NCBI GenBank assembly: GCA_031278295.1
Contig: JAITKQ010000015.1
Coordinates: forward strand, 1 to 5,449
From: Spirochaetaceae bacterium
Lineage (GTDB): Bacteria > Spirochaetota > Spirochaetia > Treponematales > Breznakiellaceae
Length of the DNA stretch: 5,449 nt
Reading direction: 5' to 3'
The notes under the pieces were generated by a model. It saw only the letters and a program-made list of their open reading frames with translations. It was not told the DNA's origin and ran no database searches. Each line of letters begins with the position of its first letter. The first letter of the stretch is position 1. The translations under genes and the position numbers were made by a program. Positions 1-5,430 of the stretch are shown piece after piece.

Positions 1-162
1 CGGGAGCAGGCCGGACGCCTGGGCCTTTTCCTTACCGGCGGGAGCGACTTCCACGGCCTGTACTCGGAAAAGCCGCTGCCCATCGGCGCCATCCGGGTGG
101 AAGTGCCGGACGCTTTAACGCGCGACCTGTCGGGCTTGGGATACGGCCGACGCGGAGCTTAG
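1..162 (+). CDS. PHP-domain metal-dependent phosphoesterase, C-terminal fragment
   Basis: The window opens inside this gene; the visible 53 residues run in frame from base 1 to a TAG at 160-162. The fragment contains GGSDFHG at residues 13-19. This matches the late PHP-domain motif G-S-D-x-H, whose Asp and His are metal ligands in the TrpH/YciV-like phosphoesterases (nucleotide phosphatase or 5'-3' exonuclease activity in studied members). The next residues, with KPLPIG, resemble the short C-terminal extension of these proteins. The N-terminal metal-binding HxH part lies outside the window, so the exact subfamily and substrate cannot be set. It points the same way as argR but is separated from it by 153 bases that hold a separate candidate promoter, so co-transcription is uncertain. 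The PHP assignment is fairly sure; the function is inferred from the family. Confidence 0.72.
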   Translation, partial: REQAGRLGLFLTGGSDFHGLYSEKPLPIGAIRVEVPDALTRDLSGLGYGRRGA

Positions 163-277
163 CTTCGGTAGCAGTTTGCGCGGGAAGCGGAATCGGCGAT
201 TTTTAAGTTTTTACGCGCCAAGCCCGACAAACCGCCAGGGAAGCGCCGATTTACGCGAATTGCCGCAACGCGGGTGA

Positions 278-306
278 TTGACTCCGGCTGAATACCTGTC
301 TAAACT
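278..306 (+). promoter_or_regulatory. Candidate sigma-70-type promoter for argR-pgi
   Basis: TTGACT at 278-283 (5 of 6 to the -35 consensus) and TAAACT at 301-306 (4 of 6 to the -10 consensus) are separated by exactly 17 bases. The expected transcription start, about seven bases past the -10 box, falls near 313, only some three bases before the argR ATG. A TGAAT half-site like half an ARG box lies in the spacer at 289-293, but the matching ATTCA half is absent. Predicted by eye only. Confidence 0.45.
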
Positions 307-315
307 CAACATAGG

Positions 316-789
316 ATGAAATCAAGGCAAAGACGTCTTCAGGCGGTACGTAGGCTGGTTGAGACGAACCCTGCCGGTTCCCAGGACGCTATTCTTGAAA
401 TGCTAAAAAAAGAGGGGTATTCGCTTACACAGGCTACGTTGTCACGGGATTTGAAGTCTCTGGGCGTCTGCAAGCGGCCAAATTTTGAAGACGGGTACAA
501 GTACTACCTGCCCGACGAATCGGAACAGAACGAAGCGAGACGGGCACATATACAGGATTTTTTACGGGGCTACATCTCCATCGAATGGGCGGGCAACATG
601 GTTGTTATAAAAACCTATTCCGGTCATTCCAGTGCCGTCGCGCTTGCCGTTGATAACCTGGCCTTGGACGATGTTTTGGGTACCATAGCCGGGCATGACA
701 ATACGGTTTTTGTCTGTCTGCGCGAAGGGATTAACGGCGAAGACTTTATGGCGGTGATGAAGGAAAATATCCCCAACCTGGAGGCATGA
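316..789 (+). CDS. argR: Arginine repressor family transcriptional regulator ArgR
   Basis: The product has 157 residues, the usual ArgR length. Residues 1-70 form the winged-helix DNA-binding domain, with the recognition segment TQATLSRDLKSLGV at 38-51 closely matching the family. Residues 76-157 form the oligomerisation and effector domain, including TYSGHSSAVALAVD (100-113) and GTIAG (122-126). ArgR proteins are hexameric regulators that bind ARG boxes in response to arginine and control its synthesis or breakdown. One oddity is that the usual GTIAGDDT effector motif reads GTIAG-HDN-T here, so the Asp pair that contacts arginine is changed and one residue appears inserted. The ATG at 316 is the only sensible start: an in-frame TAA lies at 301-303 and the next Met would cut into the DNA-binding domain. 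No Shine-Dalgarno sequence is properly spaced before it, since AGG abuts the ATG. The stop overlaps the pgi start. Family is sure; effector is not. Confidence 0.93.
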   Translation: MKSRQRRLQAVRRLVETNPAGSQDAILEMLKKEGYSLTQATLSRDLKSLGVCKRPNFEDGYKYYLPDESEQNEARRAHIQDFLRGYISIEWAGNMVVIKTYSGHSSAVALAVDNLALDDVLGTIAGHDNTVFVCLREGINGEDFMAVMKENIPNLEA

Positions 790-791
790 TG
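780..791 (+). promoter_or_regulatory. pgi ribosome binding site and overlapping stop/start
   Basis: GGAGG at 780-784 lies within the last codons of argR. Two ATGs follow, at 786-788 and 789-791. The first is only one base from the GGAGG, too close for normal use; the second is four bases away and is the better start. argR ends with TGA at 787-789, so stop and start share one base (TGATG). This arrangement usually gives translational coupling. Confidence 0.75.
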
Positions 792-2372
792 CGTTACAAT
801 AATTTGGATAAAACGGCCGTTTACGGGCGGCTTTTAGAGGCGGCAAAGGCGTATTCCGCCTTTGATTTCAGGGAAAAACTCGATGCGGCGCGTGTGCTGG
901 CCTGTTCCGTCCCGATAGCGGATACCCTTGTTTACAACTGGGCGGCGAAGAAGCTTGACGATGGTATTGTCGCGCTGCTGCAAACGCTGGCCGGCGAACA
1001 GGAACTGGCGGCCAAGTACAGGGCCCTGCTTGACGGCGAAATTATGAATACCGGCGAAAAGCGTAAGGTGCTGCACCAGCTTCTGCGAGGCCGGCTTGGA
1101 AGTGATGTTGTATCGGACGGGAAGAACATAGGTGAATTTTACGGTAAGGAGCTTGAGCGTATTTCCACGTTCGCCCTGGCTGTCCGCGAAGGCAAGGTGA
1201 CAGGCGCAAGCGGGAAAAGATTCAGAGTCGCGGTGCAGATAGGCATAGGCGGTTCCGATCTGGGGCCGCGCGCCCTGTACATTGCGCTGGAAAATTGGGC
1301 TCTCAAGGAAGGTATAAATCCCAACATAAAGGCAAAGTTTATTTCCAATGTCGATCCTGATGACGCGGCTGCCGTGCTAAATGCGGTTCCGCTTGACGAG
1401 ACTCTGTTTGTCCTTGTTTCAAAGAGCGGCGTGACGCAGGAGACCCGGGCAAACGAGATTTTTGTAAAAAACAAGCTTAAAAAGGCGGGGCTTGACGCGA
1501 GCAAACATATTGTCGCGGTAACGAGCGAGACGAGTCCGCTTGCCCGCAACAGCGACTACCTTAATTCGTTTTACATTGATGATTTTATCGGCGGACGCTA
1601 TTCGTCAAGCTCCGGGGTGGGCGGCCTTATACTTTCGTTAGCCTTTGGCCCTGCCGTGTTCAGCGAATTTCTGCGCGGCGCCCATGAAGCGGACAAGGCC
1701 GCCCTTGAGCCGGATATCCGCAGGAACGCCGCCATGCTTGACGCGCTGATCGGCGTTTGGGAACGGAATTTTCTCAGGTTTCCGTATACCGCGGTGTTGC
1801 CGTACAGCCAGGCGCTTTCCCGTTTTCCGGCCCATTTGCAACAGTTGGACATGGAATCCAACGGCAAGCGCGTGAACCGGGCGGGGGAGACTGTTTCGTA
1901 CGGGACGGGGCCCGTGGTATTCGGAGAACCGGGAACCAACGGGCAGCATTCGTTTTACCAGCTTCTTCACCAGGGTACCGACATTGTGCCGCTCCAGTTC
2001 ATAGGCTTTAACGACAGCCAGCTTGACGACGATGTCGAGATGGATGGTTCCACCGGCATGACTAAGCTGAAGGCGAACCTTGCCGCTCAAATTGTGGCGT
2101 TTGCCAAGGGGCAGGACGATGCCGACCCGAACAAACAGTTTCCCGGCGGACGCCCCTCCAGCCTGATATACGGCAAACGTCTGACCCCGAAAGCCCTGGG
2201 CGCGTTGCTTGCCCATTTTGAAAACAAGGTGATGTTTCAGGGTTTTGTCTGGAATCTGAACAGTTTTGATCAGGAAGGCGTACAACTCGGCAAAGTCCTT
2301 ACGAAAAAAGTCCTGTCCGGCAATCCCGGCGACGACGCGCTGGACGCTTACGGCAAACTGCTTGGGCTGTAA
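789..2372 (+). CDS. pgi: Glucose-6-phosphate isomerase
   Basis: This cytoplasmic enzyme interconverts glucose 6-phosphate and fructose 6-phosphate in glycolysis and gluconeogenesis. Its 527 residues fit the long bacterial form (E. coli has 549). Visible hallmarks, in order, are: IGIGGSDLG at 151-159 for sugar-phosphate binding; SKSGVT at 211-216, the phosphate loop (SKTFTT or SKSGTT in many relatives); GGRYSSSSGVG from 268, the first family signature with small changes; MESNGK with catalytic Glu356; GTNGQHSFYQLLHQGT with catalytic His387; and NSFDQEGVQLGK at 491-502 ending in catalytic Lys502. All three catalytic residues are present, so the enzyme should be active. The start at 789 was chosen over 786 because it is better spaced from GGAGG. 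Overlap with the end of argR suggests coupled translation and one transcript. The next gene is convergent, 38 bases away. Confidence 0.97.
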   Translation: MRYNNLDKTAVYGRLLEAAKAYSAFDFREKLDAARVLACSVPIADTLVYNWAAKKLDDGIVALLQTLAGEQELAAKYRALLDGEIMNTGEKRKVLHQLLRGRLGSDVVSDGKNIGEFYGKELERISTFALAVREGKVTGASGKRFRVAVQIGIGGSDLGPRALYIALENWALKEGINPNIKAKFISNVDPDDAAAVLNAVPLDETLFVLVSKSGVTQETRANEIFVKNKLKKAGLDASKHIVAVTSETSPLARNSDYLNSFYIDDFIGGRYSSSSGVGGLILSLAFGPAVFSEFLRGAHEADKAALEPDIRRNAAMLDALIGVWERNFLRFPYTAVLPYSQALSRFPAHLQQLDMESNGKRVNRAGETVSYGTGPVVFGEPGTNGQHSFYQLLHQGTDIVPLQFIGFNDSQLDDDVEMDGSTGMTKLKANLAAQIVAFAKGQDDADPNKQFPGGRPSSLIYGKRLTPKALGALLAHFENKVMFQGFVWNLNSFDQEGVQLGKVLTKKVLSGNPGDDALDAYGKLLGL

Positions 2373-2374
2373 CT

Positions 2375-2395
2375 GTCACTATTCACCGTTCACCG
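2375..2395 (+). repeat. Short tandem heptamer repeat in the pgi/PilZ convergent gap
   Basis: Three 7-base units follow the pgi stop: GTCACTA (2375-2381), TTCACCG (2382-2388) and TTCACCG (2389-2395). The last two are identical and the first is degenerate (common core TCACYR). They occupy most of the 38-base gap between two convergent genes. No clear intrinsic terminator stem with a T-run is seen in this gap. Confidence 0.55.
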
Positions 2396-2410
2396 CCAAA
2401 CCCCAAGGGC

Positions 2411-3100
2411 TCAGAATATCATATCAAGGATATTTTTCTCGCGGGGGCTCAGCGCGGTAAATTCAAGCGTTATTACGCCGTAACCGTTACGTACCACTCG
2501 GCATACAGGGGACAGTATCGCGCCGCCCGCCCTGATCGAGCAGCCCGGCAGTTCAGTCGCGACGGGCAAATTTTTTGTAAGCGCCGGCTTATCCGGCATG
2601 AAAACAGCGCCGTCCGGCGATATCTGCACCGCTTTTCCGGGAATAAGCGCGCCGGTCAAAGGGTTGGTAACTATCATAGCGAGGGAATTTTCCGGTCTTA
2701 CGGCAAGGTGATTCACCCATTTTTCGGCGGAAATGTACGGACGAAACACCTCGCGGAGTTGGTTTAACGCGCCTTTGTCAAGGCGCGTCTCGTTTATCAG
2801 GCAGCTTACATCCAGGCTCAAGGCCTTTTTGCGTTCCTGTTCACTGAAAAAGCTACCGTGCAAAAGGACAATGGCGCAGGTTTCAGGCGGCCTTTCGCTG
2901 TGGACAAACGAAACCAGCGTTTTCCAGTGACGGGGAAAGTCCGAGGCGCTTACAACGATGCCGTCCGGTGAAATCTCATCAACATTGTCCATCGCCTTAA
3001 GGATATGCTGGTAGCATACCACCTCGATCCCCAGAGACTTAACGTAGTTTTCTATCCGACCGCGAATCTCGTGAGAGTCCAGTACAAGCAGTAGCTTCAT
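2411..3100 (-). CDS. Receiver-like plus PilZ domain protein
   Basis: The product has 229 residues with no signal peptide or membrane segment, so it is probably cytoplasmic. Residues 1-125 resemble a response-regulator receiver fold: MKLLLVLDS as the first strand and helix, PDGIVVSASDF (45-55) as the third strand, and CLINET (100-105) where the conserved Lys normally sits. The acidic pair, phospho-acceptor Asp and Lys all seem replaced, which suggests a pseudo-receiver. Residues 126-229 resemble a PilZ domain, the common cyclic-di-GMP sensor: VRPENSLAMIVTNPLTGA followed by QISPDGAVF (159-167) at the usual D/N-x-S-x-x-G position. Only one Arg of the RxxxR motif remains, and Gln replaces Asp/Asn. 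An in-frame upstream start at 3151 is possible, but it would add 17 non-domain residues, overlap the upstream gene and lack a ribosome site. The chosen start lies 16 bases after the upstream stop, so the two are probably one operon. Domain calls are by eye; function is unknown. Confidence 0.75.
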   Translation of the reverse strand: MKLLLVLDSHEIRGRIENYVKSLGIEVVCYQHILKAMDNVDEISPDGIVVSASDFPRHWKTLVSFVHSERPPETCAIVLLHGSFFSEQERKKALSLDVSCLINETRLDKGALNQLREVFRPYISAEKWVNHLAVRPENSLAMIVTNPLTGALIPGKAVQISPDGAVFMPDKPALTKNLPVATELPGCSIRAGGAILSPVCRVVRNGYGVITLEFTALSPREKNILDMIF

Positions 3101-3116
3101 TCCGGTAAAACCTGCC

Positions 3117-4139
3117 CTACTCCGTACCAAGGTTCTGGACAACATAGTCAACTATCGTCCAGACACCAGCGGTACGATGCAGATAGTAGGTATAGCGCTT
3201 GATTTCCATGTAATCGCCCGTTTTGAATTTTTCCATTACGCTGACTGTACCCTCGTCCGCATTGTACGTGGTACGTTCAATTTTGAATTCCGCCGGAATC
3301 GCGCTTATATCACCGTCGATAGTCTGCTTGCTCAGCTCTTCACGGTACCACGCGAGCATGATGCGACGGCTCTCCTCCGATTCGGCCTGCCACCTACGTT
3401 CACGCGCCGCGTCACGCCGCAACATCTGTTCAAGGTTTATGTACAGGAAGAATTTTTCCCACTCTGACTTTTGCCGGCTTCGCAAGGTCCATGAAACAAC
3501 TTCGTCAGGCGGTATCTGTTCCCTAAAGTAAAGAGCGCGGGTTTCCTCCTCCAGCGCGACCGGTATGCCTGCGGAATCCAGTACCGCCGGCGCCCTTATG
3601 TGAAGATTCAGCCTGTTGGAGACGAGCACGGCCTGCTCAGGCTCCCCACCCTGTACCGAAAAACCGCCGGGAAACCCGAAACCGGACGATTCGCCGACAT
3701 TCACCGCGCCGCCTTCGCTCTTAAAAAGGCCCGGATAGAATTTAGCCTGAACAATGTAGGAGCCCGGGCTGTCCAGGCGTCTCCAATCACGGATATTTTC
3801 GACAAACGAGAGCGACTCCCCCGGATCAAGGCTTAACTCGCGGAAGAAGACCCGCTGCCCCGCCCTTTTTCTTGTCAAAATATCGGCGTTTTCAAGCTGC
3901 CGATTCGCCGGGGTACGAATGTCAAAGTCCAGCGAAAACACCCTGTCGTCCGACAGCCTGAAACGGTATACCCCGCCTGAATCGTTTGTTATCGTAACCT
4001 GCACAAGGATACCGCCGCTCTGCGGATAGTACAGTTGTTTATCAAAGTAACGTATCCCGACACTTATTCCAGCCGGTTCGGCGGCAAAGAGAATGGCCGC
4101 GCAGCAAAGCCGTAAAATAACACAAAATTTTTTTTTCAC
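3117..4139 (-). CDS. Secreted protein of unknown function, possible BsuPI-like N-terminal domain
   Basis: The product has 340 residues and I cannot name the family with certainty. MKKK followed by a hydrophobic stretch (residues 5-19) and AEPAG is a signal peptide, so it should act in the periplasm or at the outer membrane. A lipobox is not clear, although LCC at 11-13 is Cys-rich. Residues about 28-140 look like a beta-sandwich with LDPGESLSF (104-112) and SPGSYIVQAKF (124-134), similar to BsuPI-type Ig-like domains. A Gly-rich linker follows (about 143-165). Residues 210-340 form a charged helical segment (SEWEKFFLYINLEQMLRRD, 225-243), then beta strands ending VWTIVDYVVQNLGTE, resembling an NTF2-like tail. 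The GTG start at 4139 has GGGG six bases upstream and gives a clean signal peptide; a TTG at 4151 adds four residues without a ribosome site. Nine A bases directly follow the GTG. It precedes the PilZ gene by 16 bases. Confidence 0.8.
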   Translation of the reverse strand: MKKKFCVILRLCCAAILFAAEPAGISVGIRYFDKQLYYPQSGGILVQVTITNDSGGVYRFRLSDDRVFSLDFDIRTPANRQLENADILTRKRAGQRVFFRELSLDPGESLSFVENIRDWRRLDSPGSYIVQAKFYPGLFKSEGGAVNVGESSGFGFPGGFSVQGGEPEQAVLVSNRLNLHIRAPAVLDSAGIPVALEEETRALYFREQIPPDEVVSWTLRSRQKSEWEKFFLYINLEQMLRRDAARERRWQAESEESRRIMLAWYREELSKQTIDGDISAIPAEFKIERTTYNADEGTVSVMEKFKTGDYMEIKRYTYYLHRTAGVWTIVDYVVQNLGTE

Positions 4140-4205
4140 CGGGTACCCCAAAAAAGGATGTTTTTGCCCTTTCTCATTTAATAATCGGTATGTAGGTATT
4201 TTGTA

Positions 4206-4234
4206 TTGATATTATTTTTTTAAATGGTTATTCT
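4206..4234 (+). promoter_or_regulatory. Candidate promoter for the FecR-domain gene
   Basis: TTGATA at 4206-4211 (5 of 6 to -35) and TATTCT at 4229-4234 (4 of 6 to -10) are separated by 17 bases. Transcription would begin near 4241, giving a leader of about 78 bases. AT-rich DNA gives many chance -10 matches, for example TAAAAT at 4234-4239 with no good -35, so confidence is modest. Confidence 0.4.
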
Positions 4235-4281
4235 AAAATTCAATATTTGGCTGTTTTTATGAACGGTCTTACGGCCATTGT

Positions 4282-4302
4282 ATGTAAAAAGCATGTAAAA
4301 AG
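4282..4302 (+). repeat. Tandem 10-base direct repeat before the FecR start
   Basis: ATGTAAAAAG occurs at 4282-4291 and again at 4293-4302, one base apart, giving an 11-base period close to one DNA helical turn. It would lie in the predicted leader, just before the ribosome site of the FecR gene. It may be a paired protein-binding site or an RNA element; nothing in the sequence decides which. Confidence 0.6.
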
Positions 4303-4318
4303 GCGGCAGGTATCTATA

Positions 4319-5293
4319 ATGTCAATTTCACGGCGCGGCAAACTCTGGTTTAAAACCATCGTTTTCATGGAATTACTTATGTACGCGGGTACCTATACCC
4401 TGCCGGCCCAGTCCGAAAAAAGAGTTATAGTTGCATCCGCGCACGGAGGAACCTTTGTTTTGATACGGGCCGACGGGCAGCGGGAGTCTTACAACCCGCT
4501 GAATGTTACTACGGGCAGCGGCATTGAAATAAAAAAATCAGATATGCTTCAGACCCCTTCGGGCGTTTTTGTCGAGGTGCGGGCATTGCCGGGTAATGTG
4601 TCGATACGTATAGCCGAAAATTCTTCCCTGGTTTTTGATGATGTGGGCGGTTCCAGCAGTACGCAGGTGGTCACGCTTGTTTACGGGCGTATCCGTGTCG
4701 ATCAGGAGGAGCAAGGCGAAACCGTCATCGTAAAGGCAGGCGTTTCCATAACGGAGGTGCAGAAGGGGTCCATCAATATTGATTACATAGTAAATTCCGG
4801 GACATCCCGCAGTTCGCAGCCGCTTCTTTATGTTTCAGCAATATCCGGTTCCGCCGTGCTAGTACCTTCGGCACTGTCACCCGCGTTTGGACGTGTCAAG
4901 GTTGATCGGAACGAGATGCTGATCTTTGACGCTCCGGAAAACAAGCTTGAAAAGACTTCGATAAACAAAGAAATCGTGAAATATTGGCAGGACAACCAGG
5001 CGGCATACGCACAGCCGGACGGCGATGATAAAAATGTTTTTGTCCAGTCCGGCGTACTGGCCCTGCCTTATTCTCCGTCATCAAGTGATGAACGGGTATC
5101 GCGCTTAAAAACAGGCGGAATTATTACGGGCCTTATACTGATGCTGGCAGGCGTCGCGGTACAAACTTCGCTCCATTACACATACGACCAAATCAAAAAG
5201 GAAACAGCGGATTTGGCCTACTTTGCCGGTTTTCTACCGATAGGCATGGGCGCGTTCATCCTGACGGCTACTTTACTGTACCCCACCTATTAG
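4319..5293 (+). CDS. FecR-domain protein with two C-terminal membrane helices
   Basis: The product has 324 residues. Basic residues (SRRGK) followed by a hydrophobic stretch, about 9-30, form a signal peptide or anchor ending LPAQ. Residues about 55-185 match the FecR beta-rich domain pattern: SDMLQTPSGVFVEVRAL (74-90), VSIRIAENSSLVF (94-106) and VVTLVYGRIRV (117-127). A Ser/Asp-rich linker leads to two predicted membrane helices, at 267-285 and 300-321, and a very short tail. FecR domains usually sense an outer-membrane signal and control a FecI-type sigma factor. No sigma factor or TonB receptor is present, and the order here (FecR domain first, helices last) differs from true FecR, so a sigma-regulator role is doubtful. 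The ATG at 4319 is preceded by GGCAGG eight bases upstream; earlier in-frame starts (TTG at 4247, ATG at 4259) lack a ribosome site and bury the signal sequence. It is divergent from the secreted-protein gene. Confidence 0.8.
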   Translation: MSISRRGKLWFKTIVFMELLMYAGTYTLPAQSEKRVIVASAHGGTFVLIRADGQRESYNPLNVTTGSGIEIKKSDMLQTPSGVFVEVRALPGNVSIRIAENSSLVFDDVGGSSSTQVVTLVYGRIRVDQEEQGETVIVKAGVSITEVQKGSINIDYIVNSGTSRSSQPLLYVSAISGSAVLVPSALSPAFGRVKVDRNEMLIFDAPENKLEKTSINKEIVKYWQDNQAAYAQPDGDDKNVFVQSGVLALPYSPSSSDERVSRLKTGGIITGLILMLAGVAVQTSLHYTYDQIKKETADLAYFAGFLPIGMGAFILTATLLYPTY

Positions 5294-5322
5294 CACATTT
5301 ACAAAGATTTTTCAGGTAATAT

Positions 5323-5348
5323 GGGCGCATCGCGAACGCTTCGCGCCC
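5323..5348. repeat. GC-rich inverted repeat downstream of the FecR gene
   Basis: GGGCGC at 5323-5328 pairs with GCGCCC at 5343-5348. Nested inside, GCGAA (5332-5336) pairs with TTCGC (5340-5344) around a CGC loop, so two competing stems can form. It begins 30 bases after the FecR stop. No T-run follows on the plus strand, so it is not a standard intrinsic terminator; it may be an end-protecting hairpin or part of a dispersed repeat. Confidence 0.5.
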
Positions 5349-5408
5349 CTCCAATCCCTTGCGCGTTTCGTACCCGACGGCTCTTTCGCCAATGTCGGCA
5401 ATGATAGA

Positions 5409-5430
5409 CCGGTAAATGTAAAATTACCGG
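5409..5430. repeat. Perfect 7-base inverted repeat near the right edge
   Basis: CCGGTAA (5409-5415) and TTACCGG (5424-5430) are perfect reverse complements around an 8-base A-rich loop. No T-run follows. It could be an operator or an RNA hairpin for a gene beyond the window. It lies in the same non-coding block as the GC-rich inverted repeat at 5323-5348. Confidence 0.55.

Larger units (their letters stand above)
4140..4318. promoter_or_regulatory. Divergent intergenic regulatory region
   Basis: This gap separates the start codons of the secreted-protein gene (minus) and the FecR gene (plus). The part from about 4152 to 4258 is strongly AT-rich, unlike the flanking coding DNA, as expected for promoters serving both directions. 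It also contains an 8-base palindrome, GGGTACCC, at 4141-4148, next to the minus-strand ribosome site. I see no convincing minus-strand -35/-10 pair. Confidence 0.6.

Noticed and set aside
191..215. Intrinsic terminator after the PHP gene (AATC-GGC-GATT followed by T-rich DNA)
   Set aside because: The stem is only four weak base pairs and the T-run is interrupted; too weak to call.
289..308. Possible ARG box (TGAAT half-site) in the argR promoter
   Set aside because: The partner ATTCA half is missing at the required spacing (GTCTA is found instead), so an operator is not supported beyond half a site.
1638..2285. Long minus-strand open frame inside pgi (215 codons)
   Set aside because: It lies wholly antisense to a fully conserved pgi, has no domain signal, and reflects GC-rich codon use.
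2415..2437. Intrinsic terminator for pgi formed by AATATC/GATATT plus T-run
   Set aside because: The stem is almost all A-T with an 8-base loop and lies inside the convergent coding sequence; kept only as a low-interest note.
4315..4320. Perfect TATAAT just before the FecR gene
   Set aside because: It overlaps the start codon, so transcription would begin inside the gene, and no -35 match lies 16-18 bases upstream.
4322..4345. Twin-arginine export signal (SRRGKLWF) in the FecR protein
   Set aside because: The residues after RR do not fit the motif: Lys where a hydrophobic residue is expected. A normal Sec signal or anchor explains the segment.
5321..5404. 27-codon ORF starting ATGGGCGCA downstream of the FecR gene
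   Set aside because: It is Arg-rich without any recognisable motif, runs through the GC-rich hairpin, and competes with other equally open frames; probably chance.
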